A stretch of DNA of 64,000 nucleotides from the NCBI GenBank assembly GCA_022606425.2, contig JAHDVF020000853.1, forward strand, positions 310,001 through 374,000, in the 5' to 3' direction. The translations under genes were made by a program, and so were the position numbers. Of the stretch, positions 47,015 through 59,390 are shown one piece after another (position 1 is the first letter of the stretch; the number at the start of each line of letters is the position of its first letter). Source of the DNA: Lepidostoma basale (Eukaryota > Arthropoda > Insecta > Trichoptera > Lepidostomatidae). The notes beneath the pieces were generated by a model. The model ran no database searches. It saw nothing but the letters and a program-made list of their open reading frames with translations, and was not told the origin of the DNA.

Positions 47015-47205
47015 TAGACTTGGACTTGGATCTTCTGGCTTACAGAGATTCAGTTCTAATGGCTTTTTCTCTTACGCCTGTAGGAAACATTGTTGGAAAT
47101 ATGATTTGGTAGTGGTTTTATGCGGGGGCTAGATGGATGGCTCGGAGTGCTCCTCCGAAGAGGGTGAGGGAGGATTTAGAGTTTATTCGAAAGTCCTACA
47201 TTATT
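47015..47205 (+). repeat. Interspersed repeat F, copy 3
   Basis: This shares TTGGACTTGGATCTTCTGGC, GTAGGAAACATTGTTGGAA and GGGTGAGGGAGGATTTAGAG with copies at 8388 and 19112. Confidence 0.7.
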
Positions 47206-50200
47206 CATGTATCTGACTTTGTATTAAAAGAAAGACACACAGAAATTAATACGTTATACCCGAAAAGTATAATATATTCGTAGAAAAAGAGGAAAAAAGT
47301 TTTGAAATATTTAAGTATGAGGAGGAAAAAAATACCCAGAGCAGTAATATTAAACATACTCTAAAGCCTTAAAATATTATAGAATGGATGAAGTGTCACA
47401 AAAGGGTTACTCTGAAGAGAACAATGATCCGGAATCTGTCTGTTCAATAGTATTTTTATAAAGCTCAATGAAATTTGAAGCTTATAAATTAATAAGTTAC
47501 CATAATAAAATTAATTTATAACTATTTGCCTTTTAGCGGATCGAAATAATTAAGATAGTTTTCAAAATTACAAAAATCAAGATTCAAGTAACGAACCAGT
47601 TTTAACAAAGGACGGGCCGTGGTAGGAGGCTACCATATTGTGCAAATCTGTCATGGCTGTAAATAAAATTTTAGGTGCTCGATGTACTCGAATAAAAGTA
47701 CCCCTCTTTGCAATACTTGGATTCTCCAATATTTGGTTACTTCGGAAGGGGTTATGCATTGAGATATAAACTATTGAAGAGCTGAAAACAATATTTATTA
47801 CAAGCTGAAAAACCTGTACTTTGAAATATATTTTCATTCAACCAAAATCACAAAATATTGCCATTAAATATAAGTTTAAATATAATGGCCAATATAGAAG
47901 AATTAAAAAAAATTATTTAAAATTTTCATATCTTTTCGGACCTGCACACATTGAAATTGTAATTAACTTTATTTATAAAATGTTCACAAATATAAAATGT
48001 TGTACTAAAAACAATAATGTCTTATTAATTATTGTTAAATCACATTTTGAAATTTAAAACACAGAAAATTTCTGCTTCGGTTTATATTGTTTCGTAGCTG
48101 CATCAAAAATATGAACGTGCTATGGAGAGAAAATTTTAAATTTATTTGTAATAAAATATAAACTACCAGTAGCTAAAATGTCTAAATGTATTACAAGCGT
48201 TTAATCTGAAATGCAAATGGTTAAATAGACAAAAGAAATTTGATTTCTTGAAATTAATATGTACAGAGAGATCGCAATACTTTGAATGTCTACTTACATT
48301 GTGTTCACTGCCGCCGGTTCGGGAAACGATTGTTCACAGCAAAAAGCCTTTAAGAGGGACTCGTCCAATCACGTATGCCTCTCCCACTAGCTCATGTTAT
48401 TTGACTATAGTCTCGATAGTAAAGATCTTCGGATGCTATGATTTTTTTCTTTGTTATAATATCCTAATAAAAGGGTGCTCGTTTATTTTGAATGGATAAA
48501 GGAAAAACTATTTTAAGCCCATACACCGTTATTTAATTATAATTATTATTAAGTATTTTTTAAACATTTAAATACAATTATTTACATATTTACAATTAAC
48601 AATATTTAGATACGGATTTTTTCTTTTCATTACTATTTTACTTATTGCAGCGTACAATAATAAAACTAGCTGCATTATTTCTTAATTTTTTTAAGATTAC
48701 CGCAAACGTATCAAACATCATAAACGATCGAAAAAAGAAATTTTTCGGTGAAAGGTAAAGTATTCATTTTTCAAAAAGTTTGGATTAACAGGTGAAATGC
48801 ATAATAATATTGATGCATATAAAAACAAAGTTAGAACCAAACGTAAGAAAGTTATTTGACTCAGATAGAAAATATACAAAAAACAGTAATGGTTGAAAAT
48901 ATGGTTGAATATTAAAAAGCTGTTATCATTCCTGAATTATGGAGAGCGGGGAGACAGGCAACATGGTGGGACACGGATATTGTAGAACTGCAGTCTAATG
49001 ACGCTGGTCAGGGACTGAGGTAGGGTCGAATTGGCTGGCGCCTGCGCACGAGAAGGGCCGACCTCGGATAATGGGCACCACAAAATCGCAGCAGAATCAG
49101 GTTGGATGCATGGACCTGATAGAAGGAGTGGAGATTTCATATTTTTATTTTTATATACTGATATAAAATACTGTTTAAACGAATCTAACAAATTACGCTT
49201 CAGAATAATAGGTACAAAAGAGCACGTGTTTATGCAATTTCTTAATATAATCCCAGGTTCGAGTCCTGCTTGTGACAACCGGTATGATTCAGAAATTCAT
49301 TAATTGTATTTAAACGATTCAATCCAATGTAAGCTTCGCATTATTTTTTATAAATCTGAATCCATAATTAATATTTTTCGTTTATAATTACGATGACATA
49401 AAAATATAATTCTACAACTTATTTATTTCATGGTGGACTTCTGTTGAATTCACTTCATTTTCAGTTTCTTTCATATTTATTCCCTCTGTGTTCTTTCAAA
49501 CCATCTTAAAATATAAAACATTTGTGATTATATTTCTAAATTGTTCCTTGTGTATTCTTTTGGGTACCTACTTATTCTGTTTTTTTTCGTACAGGTGTCA
49601 GATAAATCTCATCTCTATCACTTTTATTGTGCTTTCAAACTTAGTTTGATATATTTATTGGTGTCTATTTTACTTTTACTGTTTTCAAGCGGCACATCGT
49701 CATCCGCATTCTTAAGATAGCTTCTGTCTAGCATTCATTCAAGAACACTTGTCGGAGTAATTATTTTGAAAACGATCAATATCATATGCATACAAATTTT
49801 CATCTACACCACGTAAAAGAAAAATTGAAGGTCTTATTTGATTCTAATTGGTAAAATTAAAAACGATTTTGAAAAAAATATATTATTCCGTGTATGCTTA
49901 GTGTTCTATATGTAGGAATGGTTGATTTGGCAAATCCAATGAACTATATTATTTATTTCTTAACTATCATGATATTACCAGTAAAATATCCTGGAAATAC
50001 AAATTTGGTGAATGGTAGATTATATATTGATTTTAAAAATCAAGAATATTTAATATTGTGTCTGTTTGCACAATTCAAAACGCTATATTGTTTTCAGAAA
50101 TTTCATCAATATCTTAATATTTCAATATTTCGACGGGAAAACGATGCATGTCGACATTAATATAATGAACTTGAACACCAGTTTTCTTTTATGTAAAAAA

Positions 50201-51340
50201 TATCTTCCATATATTAAAAAATAAAATATAAAATTATTTATGGGCAGCGCAAAATCTCAACACAATAAATAAGATATTATATAATTGGCAGGGTTTTTCT
50301 AAAATGTAATATGATGGATATTTAAATTGATTAGAATTCATATAAACCGTTAATGAATATGGAAATTTTTCTGAAAGCTTTTGTTTCTTTAAATTTAATT
50401 TGAATTTAATCTCAACAATTCGTTAATGTAAAAATTAATGATTGATAATTATAATTGCACCAATGCAATATTCACCGTTGATTAAAATTGATTATATCAA
50501 GTTCATTTGTTTGATACTACCGCCATCTGTGGAAAACTTGGGAGAGCTGTTATACCTATTTAAAAAGGGAACATTATCAACGGTCGTGTTTTGTAATAGA
50601 GTTCTTAATGTTACACAACTGTGTTTTAATATAATACAATAGATGGCAAACAAACTAAGCTAAAAATGATATTCGAATATATTGTAAAAGACGTCCACAC
50701 TGAAAATAAAAGGGTTGTTATTTTTGCGTCAGACTTAAACATTTAGACAAGATGGTTGCTCGACCAATCGACTGATATAAAAATACTATAAATAAGGATT
50801 TATAATTGTTCAAGTGATCGTGTAGAGAAGTGGTGGAAATTACAAAGTCAGGAAAAGCCAGTGGAAGAGTGAAGAGATATATTACCACTACCTTCCAGAA
50901 GATGACCAGATGTAATTATAAGTTTGTTATTTTTACACTTTTGTTTCAATCGGTGATAATCAATTGTTTTTCAACCTATTGTTTTTTTTTTGTAAGTAAT
51001 AAGATTCCAGTTGGACATTAAAACAATAATAATATTTAATTTAGGTGGCACCAACACAAATCTATTATTATTTTATTTAATTATTTTAACCAGCCTAAAC
51101 TGAGTAAATATGGATATTATTTAATAAAAAAATATTATATCATATTATCGTCATTATTACGTTTGTGGAAAGTTGAATAACTTTTGAAATACATTGTATT
51201 TTCACAACACATTTTGCACTTTTCACAAACAACTAAGTTCGGACTTAACACGTTCTTTCTCAGTGGAATATTTTAATTTAAAACTTGCTAAAATTTCACT
51301 CTGTGGATGGACGCGTAAGGTTTGAAACATGTGAAAAGTC
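47206..51340. other. 4 kb AT-rich intergenic sequence, nothing recognised
   Basis: Only short chance frames are present. A single B-box-like GGTTCGAGTCC at 49255-49265 lacks an A-box and the rest of a tRNA fold. A GC-richer patch at 48940-49110 holds no supported exon. Confidence 0.45.
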
Positions 51341-51822
51341 TACTAACTAACTAACCATCACGCCGTCTCCCCGAAGGGGTAGGCAGAAATAATGGACTGC
51401 CACATTTTTCTTTCCTGACTTATTCTCTCGCTTCCTCAACATTCATACATCGTGTCATGTACGCCCGTCGATTTCTCTGACTCCTCACATGGCTGACATT
51501 CAATATTTGATTTATTTGATCGTGCTACGTTTTCCTCGGTCTTCCCCTATTTCTGGTTAACATATACTTTGTTAACCATTCTTTCTTCTTTCATTCTTTC
51601 CATATGTCCAAACCATCTTAATGATACTTTCAATATTTTGTTCATAACACCATCATTCGCACCGCTTTCACTTCTTATATATTCATTCGACACTCTATCA
51701 TACACAGAGTATCCACACATTCGTCTAAGAGATCTCATTTCTACTGCATTTATTCTACTTTCATCCTTCTTTTGCCAGTTCCATGCTTCGCTTCAATAAA
51801 TAAGGGTTGGTAGAAGAACACC
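51341..51822 (-). pseudogene. LINE family R copy 9
   Basis: The minus strand gives 'MRSLRRMCGYSVYDRVSNEY' and 'SLRWFGHMERMKEERMV'. A deletion then removes the GTRNRGRPRK linker region (51555-51560). The rest of the tail, the CCCCTTCGGGG hairpin and the TTAG tail follow down to 51341. Confidence 0.85.
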
Positions 51823-52385
51823 AAGTCGAATAAAAGTTATTAAATATACATTGTTATATTTTTTTAAAATAATTATCCCTAACGAGAACGGATTACAAGT
51901 GAACCATCCCACCAAATTAAAGAGGGTGATTCCTATAAGCATTAGATTGAGCTGTAGAGGGTGTTATGAAAAATAATTAGTGTATTGAAATCGAACAAAA
52001 AAATTAAGTATAACTTTGCAAGACTATTTTATAGTAATAATCTATTAATTTTTAAACAACTAAAGTTTATTCGTTACTCATTAGAGAAACATAATTGAAA
52101 GAAATTGATATTTACGTTGTTTATTTAAGTAAATTCATATTAGAAAAATTAATATAAAAATTAGAAAAACGATGCAAATATTATACTATTTGAAATATAA
52201 AACCTAAATTGTATACTAGCGCAATTCAATCAAGCAGAGGAAAGGTTGATTTTGCTATTATTGGAAAAATAAAATTATTTCAATTTTCGTATTTTTTTGC
52301 TGATACAAAATGTATCTTCTAATACAGAAATTTGAAATAATTAATGTTTTTAATTGAAATTTCTTGGTAAAAGTTCATTTTAAAT
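51823..52385. other. AT-rich intergenic, nothing recognised
   Basis: No exon or shared repeat is seen apart from the family C leader beginning near 52350. Confidence 0.4.
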
Positions 52386-53683
52386 AATGAAAACAAAAAA
52401 ATGTTGATACAAAATTTCTTTATTATTATGTATTTAGGGGAGATGTAGGCAATGGGAGACAGCTGGCAATGGTAGTCACCCCTTTATTTTGAAAACGATA
52501 CGCGTGATGGCGGTTTCAGTGACGTCATATGCTAGCTGTGTGCCGGTAACACCCGCAGTAGACAGCTTACTCAGTTCGCACCACGTGCTAGAGAGTGGTA
52601 GACGTAACAAGTTTTCGGGCCCTCCTGATCTAATTTTTCGAGTGGACAAATCCGAAGGTAAGGATCAAACTACTGAGTGTTTCTTTTTGCTCTTGTCATA
52701 TGTAATGATTAAAGCATTTTAGATCGTGATTTCAATATCATTATACCACTATCACTTTTACTTTTATGTCAAGGTAGGTTTTTTTCTCTTTTTTACCGAT
52801 GTAGGCAATCGGAGTCAGGTGACCCCCATTGACCCCCTTTGTCAACATTTCCTGTCTTCGATAAAATAATCTTATTTTTGGTTAGTAGATGCCGAAGGTT
52901 CGTCCTAGAAAGACAAATAAGGTTAACTGGTCTATAGCAAACCTGAAAAAGGCCGTGGAGCTCAAGAACAAGGTACAATGAACAAGGTTATTCAATAAGA
53001 AAAGTCGCGAAAACAATCACAACATCCCATTTTCGAGTCTTCAGAAGAGGTACGCGAAAAAAATAGATAAAGTAGAAAATTCTGCGGGAATCGAGCAATA
53101 CTTCAGCGTCAGATATGAACACTGATGACTTGTACCAGGACGACAAAAACGATGAACGAACAAAAAACTGACAACGAACTTGTATGCGGCGAATTCGGGC
53201 GAGATAATGAGATGTGGTTCCGATACACTTCATGTGGGCTTTGGGCTCATTCAGATTGCACTGGGTTGTTGACCACCATTGTCAACATGCTGAACACCAT
53301 TGCCAATCGATGTTGACAATGGTGGTCAAACCTGTTTTTTTTTAAATGATTATTATTCCAAAAGTAAAAAGCCAAAGTGATTAAAGGTGATCTCAATGAA
53401 TGGTTTAATAACTAAAGTTTATAATAAGGCTTAAGCAATAAATAGTTAACTAATGGTTTTTTTTTTCAATTTTCGCTTAAGTGACCCTCATTACCTACAT
53501 TTTCCCTAGTGTGCTTCCACTTGTGTTTATGTTCGACCGGTTTCGGCAGCTTGCTGCCATCTTCTGGTCTGGAAGAAGATGGCAGCAAGCTGCCGAAGCC
53601 GGTCGAACATAAACACAAGTGGAAGCACACTAAATACACAATAAAGAAATTTTGTATCAATTTTTTTTTGTTTTCATTACAGA
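52386..53683. repeat. Fold-back element family C, split by a pogo-like transposon
   Basis: The left arm (52386-52436 plus 53507-53562) and right arm (53573-53683) are near-perfect complements once the inserted DNA is removed: TGATACAAAATTTCTTTATT, TATTTAGTGTGCTTCCACTT and GTGTTTATGTTCGACCGG. Each arm carries a GGCAGCAAGCTGCCGAA stem with an ACCGGUC end and a core-like CAGAAGA or CUGGAAGA, a head-to-head pair of hammerhead-like units. Confidence 0.8.
52437..53506 (+). pseudogene. pogo-like (Tc1/mariner superfamily) element, internally deleted
   Basis: The ends GGGGAGATGTAGGCAATGGG and, on the complement, GGGAAAATGTAGGTAATGAG form a terminal inverted repeat of about 20 bp, with TA on both sides (52435-52436, 53507-53508). 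From 52889 the plus strand reads 'MPKVRPRKTNKVNWSIANLK' then 'KAVELKNK', the start of a psq-type HTH as in pogo/jerky transposases, and after a frameshift 'NIPFSSLQKRYAKK'. Downstream 'GRDNEMWFRYTSCGLWAHS' then 'DC' is the Cys/His finger that ends many pogo-like transposases. The DDE catalytic domain between them is deleted, and stops and frameshifts are present. Confidence 0.8.
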
Positions 53684-53947
53684 AATTTGACTTAAATATG
53701 CTAATGTTAATTGACGCTTTGCTAATTGAAGAGTTGAGGTTTGATTTTGTGATGTGTTTGGTGTTGCTGCACAGCAGGCGTGGCGGGTTCTGAATGTGGG
53801 ATGAGAAATGCGGAGTTGACAGTGTTCCAAGTAGGCACGTGCTGGGCTCGGCCGGTGTAGTCGCGCGCGCCCGCCGTCGCCCGCGCCGCCCGGCCACCCG
53901 GCTCGTAGCGCAGTGGCCAGCAGCGGCGCGGCGCGAGTGCCGCCGTC
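53684..53947 (+). promoter_or_regulatory. CpG-rich leader/promoter region of the Ig-FN3 gene
   Basis: From about 53835 to 53947 the sequence becomes very CpG-rich (GTCGCGCGCGCCCGCCGTCG). It carries an in-frame TAG at 53906-53908 upstream of the ATG at 53948. No TATA box is evident. It probably holds the 5' UTR and perhaps the start site, but the exact start cannot be read. Confidence 0.5.
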
Positions 53948-54017
53948 ATGGGGAACCAGCACTCGGGCTCCGGCTCCAGCCATCGCCACAGGAAGAACGT
54001 GCACTGGAAATCGGCAG
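53948..54017 (+). CDS. Ig/FN3 cytoskeletal protein, exon 1 (start codon, myristoylation-type N-terminus)
   Basis: The ATG at 53948 (G at -3 and +4) opens 23 codons, MGNQHSGSGSSHRHRKNVHW then KSA, and one extra base, then a strong donor GGCAG|GTACGT (GT at 54018). Phase 1 joins exactly to the acceptor at 57694-57695, rebuilding a Glu codon (G|AG). G2 with N3 and S6 fits the N-myristoylation pattern, and the following His/Arg/Lys cluster would help membrane binding. The exon is not visible as a normal frame because it is only 70 bp. An upstream in-frame stop makes this the first possible start. The overlapping longer frames (53794-54330 and others) ignore the splice site and are shadows. Confidence 0.75.
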
Positions 54018-54395
54018 GTACGTAGCCCTATTCCAGGAACACTCTTCGATTGCTGGAATGCATTCGGCGGAGCGCTATATCGGGCGGCTGCCTTGGATTA
54101 TTTTTAGAGCCCCGCGGGAGAAGCGCCCAGTGCTCGCCGGCCGCACTACATATTGCGAGTGTGTGTGTGTGTGTCGTATCTTTATATATCCACTACGTGC
54201 ACTGCCTGACACTAATGTCAAATGGGAGCACTTTCATACCACACCAGCCTGTCAACAAACTAATCCTTTCATATCTACAATCACCTCCTACACCCTGAAT
54301 TACATGCAACCACCTAAACTATTATTTTGAATAATCTTTTGTTGTTCCAATCCCCACTATCATATACTGTTTTAATTTTATTTTTTACCATTTAT

Positions 54396-55940
54396 TGCTG
54401 GTTCATGGGATGCCACTTGGGCCTATTTAATGTTGTAGTTTTCCGTTACTTTGCACATTTATAGACAGTAGGTTATTAGAACTCATTAACTTTATATAAC
54501 TTTTTTAGCTATTGATTCTCATGACATGTGATAGATAGATAATATACAGGGTGTGGCGTAAAGAGTAGATAACCTGTTAACCATGGGTGGGGGCGTCATG
54601 ACTGATCAGAAAATGAAAATGTATGTTTAGTGAAAGTGTCATGGTTTTCGAGTTTTTGGCCATTTTCTAAATTTCATAAATAATTACCCCCCGGACATGA
54701 TCACAAATCAAGGTATTTTCTCAGTCTTTTTTTTGAAGAGTACTCTTGGATAAATGCGCTATCAAATTTGAACTGCTATTTTTGTACCATTTGTTTGGTT
54801 TTTTTATTATTCGGTAATTTAATTCAAAATTTAGTTTGACGAAAAAAAAATTAAAAGTTTGAGCTCCTGTGGTGTAAAAAAAATGTATCGCGACCTGTGT
54901 GACCAAGTTAAAATAAGTTTGCCCATTTTATCACAATTCCAAAATGGTATAAAACGCTCTATTTTCAGCTTTCGGTTTAAAGAATATGCCTATAAAGGGA
55001 TTGTATTATTTTTTAAATTACAGGTAATTATGAAAATCTGCTTTAATTATTAAAACAAAAAATAACATCAAACAGTTTTTATTAATATTCATTATATCAC
55101 AACAAATGCTCAAAATGAGCACCACGGGCCCTAATACAGGCTCTGCATCGCCTGATAAATGAGTGTTTGATCCTGCGCGCATACCCCGACTCGTTTATTT
55201 TTCGCACCGCTGCCTCCACACGCTCTCGTAATTGGTCGATTGAGGTTATTGGCTCCTTGTAAACATTCTCCTTCAGGCACCCCCAGTAGAAGAAGTCCAG
55301 TGGATTTAAATCCGGTGACCGTGGTGGCCACAGAATAGTTCCTAGGCGCCCGATCCACCGTCCGGGATATGCACGGTCGAGGTTCTCGCGGACATCTCGG
55401 GAGTAATGCGCAGGGCAGCCATCATGTTGCAGCCACATTCTTCTCCGTTGCTCTCAAGGCATGTCTTCTAATAAAGTAGGGAGATCATTTTGGAGAAAAT
55501 GTAAATATCTCTCGCCATTTAGTGTGGCTGGAAGTTCAAAAGGACCGATAACTTGGCCGTTCAAGATCCCATACCAGAGGTTTATTTTAAAATGGTGCTG
55601 GGACTTGTCTTCTCTCACCAAATAAGGATTGATAAGCGGCCAGCTATGCAAATTATGCATATTAAAGCAGCCGTCTTTTTTGCAAGATGACTCATCGCTC
55701 CACAGAATTCTGTCGAAGAGTTCTGGATCTTCTCTCATTTCTCTTAACATCCTTTCGCAAAATGCGACTCTTAAGGAATAGTTTCTTGACAGTAAGCACT
55801 GGACGCGTTGGTAGTGGTAAGGGTGTAGATTTTCTCTTTTCAAAATTCTGTGTAGACACACCCTGTATAGACATTATATTGTCACGTGAATTCTACACCA
55901 GACCAAAGACAATGAAATAATCACACTGCCATTGCCGGGT
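54396..55940 (-). mobile_element. tRNA-derived SINE interrupted by a DD41D transposon
   Basis: 54396-54546 (GATGCCACTTGGGCC through AGCTATTGATTCTCATGACA) and 55866-55940 (TTGTCACGTGAATTCTACAC through CACACTGCCATTGCCGGG) are the two halves of one SINE copy, continuous once the insert is removed. The tRNA head is truncated. Confidence 0.8.
54547..55865 (-). pseudogene. Tc1/mariner-superfamily DD41D transposase, defective copy
   Basis: The minus strand encodes the DDE half of a transposase. The first Asp is in 'ILWSDESS', the second in 'WLQHDGCPAHYSRDVRENL' and the third in 'WPPRSPDLNPLDFFYWG'. Forty-one residues separate the last two, the DD41D spacing of the rosa/Visitor-type groups. It ends 'RRCRACIRARGAHFEHLL' (55097). 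One in-frame TGA at 55454-55456 follows 'LLEDMP', and otherwise the frame is open from about 55860. The N-terminal helix-turn-helix half is missing because the right terminus (CAGGGTGTG) directly abuts 'RILKRENLHPYHY'. Both ends read CAGGGTGTG and are flanked by TA, as for this superfamily. It is a nearly intact but non-autonomous relic. Confidence 0.85.
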
Positions 55941-57695
55941 ATGTATACTTATAGGCGATGAATTTGTTTTTATTTTTTAATAAATTGAAAATTTCGTGGC
56001 AGAACAAAATAACCATTATTATATCATAGTATTTACTATTTTACATAAACACCAACATTATAATATTAAAACACTACACCAGAAAATAGAGACACATACT
56101 TTAAAATTAAATAAAATTTGCTATCCCTTAACACTCTATTTCTGGAATTTTAATTCTGTGTGTGTAATGTGTTTTCCAAGTAATTGAAAATTGTTCATTA
56201 CCTTCATTGGTTGAATTAAATTAAAAATAAATTGATATCTAACAAAAGCAAAAAACCAATATATAAAAAATAATTTAGTAGATTAAGAAATCAATGATTC
56301 AATGTATTCTATATATTATTTCAAACATTTGTATGAAAACAAAAATATTATTCGTTAATTTAATTTCGATTAGATTCTATGTTTTATTGTAAATTTGACA
56401 TATTTTATTTTTAATTGTAATATTTTGTATTGATTGATGTGATTAGGTACTTTAATCATATTACTGTCCCACACGTATTTTACGTTTGTATAAATATTAT
56501 ATATATATAAATAATGTCGTCGACTTGTGGTATACTTTTATATGGTTCTTTCTGCGTTTCGGAGGATTGTCACATCATAATAAATTCTTCATAATTACGT
56601 CCATAAATATTTTCCAGGCATAGAAAAATGTTATGGAAAAACTGTTTCCGGATGTTATTATGTTATTTAGGGTAAACATTGAAAGCAACAGAGATCGTCT
56701 CAGTTATTTTGGGCTACGAAAACATGGTTCAATTATGCATTTATAATAAAATATAAATTGGAAAACGTTAGTTGGTGTTTTAATTTGAAATCCTGTCCAT
56801 TTCGTTGTTGAATTTATATATAAATTCAGTATTTATTGTATGGATATCGCTTTATCAGAAGCTTCGTTAATTACTTTCCTATCCTTTGTGCTATTCTTGT
56901 CAAATTTGATGGCGGAATACGAAAATAGCTGACGCACTGACAAGAGGTTCGAACGTGTATTTTCTTCAGCACAGACTATACTGTACCGTTGTTTTTTCAA
57001 ATAAAAATCATAATATTTTATAAAATTTGGCAATTCATTGATATAAGTTCTATTGATTACGCCATGAATTTGATTCGTATGTGTAAAATATTACTAATAA
57101 GATGTAGACAGAAACATTTCCTCCCATCTGCGCACGATAAGATGCCTGTTGAATACTTTGTTGAGCGAAAATAGATATTTATTAGTTTGGTCTGCTTCAC
57201 TTTATACGCAAAATGCTAATTACTTATACTATACGTACGATTTTCATCAAATAACTTCACGTTCATTCGAAATATATTCAGTCAGCGCTTCCAATATATT
57301 CGTCGTCAATAAATGTATTATACAGTTAATAATATAAATATGTTCTATGCTATACGGAGAAATATTATATTTTTGATACTAATTTATAATCGTTCTTACC
57401 GTATAGGTAAATTTTGGTAAAACAATTTACCTTCATAGTAAGATCCTGGAAAATCAAAGTTGGGGAAAATTCTTTAGTTAAAGATATATTTTTATGTGCT
57501 TGGATTGTTACCGTGTAATTATATTTTCTGTGACTTTGGCTATATTCGTTCAACTTCGGGTCAACTACCACCGAAGATGGAGTCGGTCGAAGAGGATATA
57601 AAGAGACCCAATACAGACAAAAACTGTGATATATTTTTTGTTGGTGATAATAATTATTTGGTCCCGTCTTAACTTTCTGAAACCAATATTTTCAG

Positions 57696-59225
57696 AGTGC
57701 CCGACCCCTCCAGGGAAGCCCGAGCTGGTGCCGGTGGGTGGTCCGGAGGAGGGCGTGACGCTGCGATGGGCGCCGCCGCGCCGAGATGGGGGCGCCTCGC
57801 TCACCGGCTATCGCGTGGAGTGCAACCGCTTAGGCAGTGCCGCTTGGGTCAGCACCGCCCCCCCGCTGGTGGTGCGGCCCGAGCTGCTGCTCACGGGCCT
57901 GGAGCCAGGCTACCACTACCAGTTCCGGGTCTCCGCCTGCAACCCCGTGGGCGTGTCCCTCCCGGGAGAAATCTCGGACATACTCACAGTCTCGCTGGAC
58001 AAGGCGCCCATCGCTGTGCCCAGGTTCATCCGCGGCCTCGCCGATGCCAACTGCGTGGAGAATGATAAAATCGAGTTTAAAGTCTTTTTCGAGGGCGCTC
58101 CCCAGCCCTCCGTGGCGTGGTTCAAGGATGGCTATGAGATATTCAGCAGCCGGCGCACGGCGATCCACACGGAGGGCAACAGCAGTACTCTGATTTTCCA
58201 CCAGACCTCCTTGAACGACGAGGGAGAGATCAAGTGCACGGCTACTAACCGCGGGGGGCACGCCGTGACGAGGGCGCGCCTGGCGCTCAAAGCCGCTCCG
58301 CGGATCCGTCTGCCTCGGCAGTACGAGGACGGCCTCCTGTACGAGACGGACGAGACCATCTTCCTGAAGGTGGCCGTGGTCGGCAAACCGGCTCCCTTCG
58401 TGGAGTGGCGGCACGACGGAAACCTGCTTCTCCCTAACGACAGAATACACATATCCAATACGGACAAATTTTCCACTTTGAGGCTTGAAAATGCGATACG
58501 AGATGACCGAGGAGAGTATCAAATCAATGCTAAAAACGCTGTTGGAGAGGACTCCGCCTCGTTCTTGGTGACGATAACGGCGCGGCCAGACCCGCCCGTA
58601 TCGGTCACCGTTACGCAGAACGACGACAAGTCCGTCTCCCTGGCGTGGGTGTCCCCCAACGACGACGGAGGCTGCCAGGTCGGGAATTACGTCATCGAGT
58701 ACTACCGAACTGGGTGGAATGTCTGGCTAAAGGCCGCGACCAGCAGGAAGCTGACCGCTACTCTCTTCGACCTGATAGAGGGATCCGAGTACCGTTTTCG
58801 CGTGAAGGCGGAGAGTCCTTACGGCATGAGCGAGCCGAGCGCGGAAACGCGATCTGTCTTTATCCCCGGAAAAGCGAACGAGATTTCCTTTAACCCCATG
58901 GATACAATAAACGTGAGTGGCGTGAGCTCGGATTACAAAACCGACCTGAACGTCCCGCAAGCCGTGCCGAGGAGGAAGCGCCAAGTGTCTCCCATGTTCG
59001 ATGACAATGATACAGAGAATGCAAAAAAGATAACTTTGGAAATCCCGGCAATGTTACCGCCGAAGAAACAAAAGAATCTCGGAGTTGGTATGGAACGGAA
59101 CAATATTTTGAAAAATTCCAATAACGAAATGGTATCGTATGAACTGGACGTTGATAGAATGAAACATGGAAGCTCTGAGTTTATGTTGGTTTTATATCCA
59201 GAGAGCGAAAAACACACTGATTCAG
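57696..59225 (+). CDS. Ig/FN3 cytoskeletal protein, exon 2 (FN3-Ig-Ig-FN3)
   Basis: This 1530-bp exon lies between a TTTTCAG acceptor and a TTCAG|GTAATT donor, both phase 1. In the spliced numbering the domains are FN3 about 28-117 (W48, 'LTGLEPGYHYQFRVSACN'), Ig I-set about 131-222 (W165, 'NDEGEIKCTATN'), Ig I-set about 225-318 (W261, 'DDRGEYQINAKN') and FN3 about 321-410 (W341, 'LIEGSEYRFRVKAESPYG'). Neither Ig has the full cysteine pair, and there is no signal peptide or membrane segment, so an intracellular protein is likely. After the last FN3 comes a linker with PRRKRQ and Lys/Asn-rich sequence. Tandem Ig/FN3 modules plus a disordered tail suggest a sarcomeric or cortical-actin protein of the twitchin/projectin/MyBP kind. 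Which family member is inference. The exon's first half is strongly GC-rich, and the 3' end approaches the AT-rich background. Confidence 0.9.
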
Positions 59226-59390
59226 GTAATTAAACATATTCCGTTTATTATATTAAGCATTGCGAGCAACTTGTTTTTTTACTTTTTTAATATTTACTTT
59301 ATTGCATAATTAACTGAAAACATTCTACAGGCAAAATATATCGACATTGATTTGAAAAAAATATATATATTCCACTTCTAGGTCCGACCG

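Larger units (their letters stand above)
54018..57695 (+). other. Intron 1 of the Ig/FN3 gene
   Basis: Bounded by GT (54018) and a TTTTCAG acceptor (57689-57695). It contains a TG microsatellite (54161-54173), the SINE with nested DD41D element (54396-55940) and about 1.7 kb of AT-rich sequence (55941-57680) with nothing recognised. Confidence 0.7.

Noticed and set aside
49245..49275. B-box-like GGTTCGAGTCC as a possible tRNA gene
   Set aside because: There is no A-box at the right distance, no acceptor stem and no cloverleaf.
47577..50160. Several 80-90 residue frames in the 47-50 kb gap
   Set aside because: All are low-complexity, AT-driven translations without recognisable motifs.
53794..54330. 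178-residue plus-strand frame over the CpG-rich leader
   Set aside because: It is in a different frame from the exon 1 ATG, crosses the splice donor, has no domain, and its composition explains the open frame.
57830..58522. Long minus-strand open frame (230 residues) across exon 2
   Set aside because: It is the antisense shadow of the GC-rich FN3/Ig exon; the plus strand has clear domains and phase-matched splice sites.
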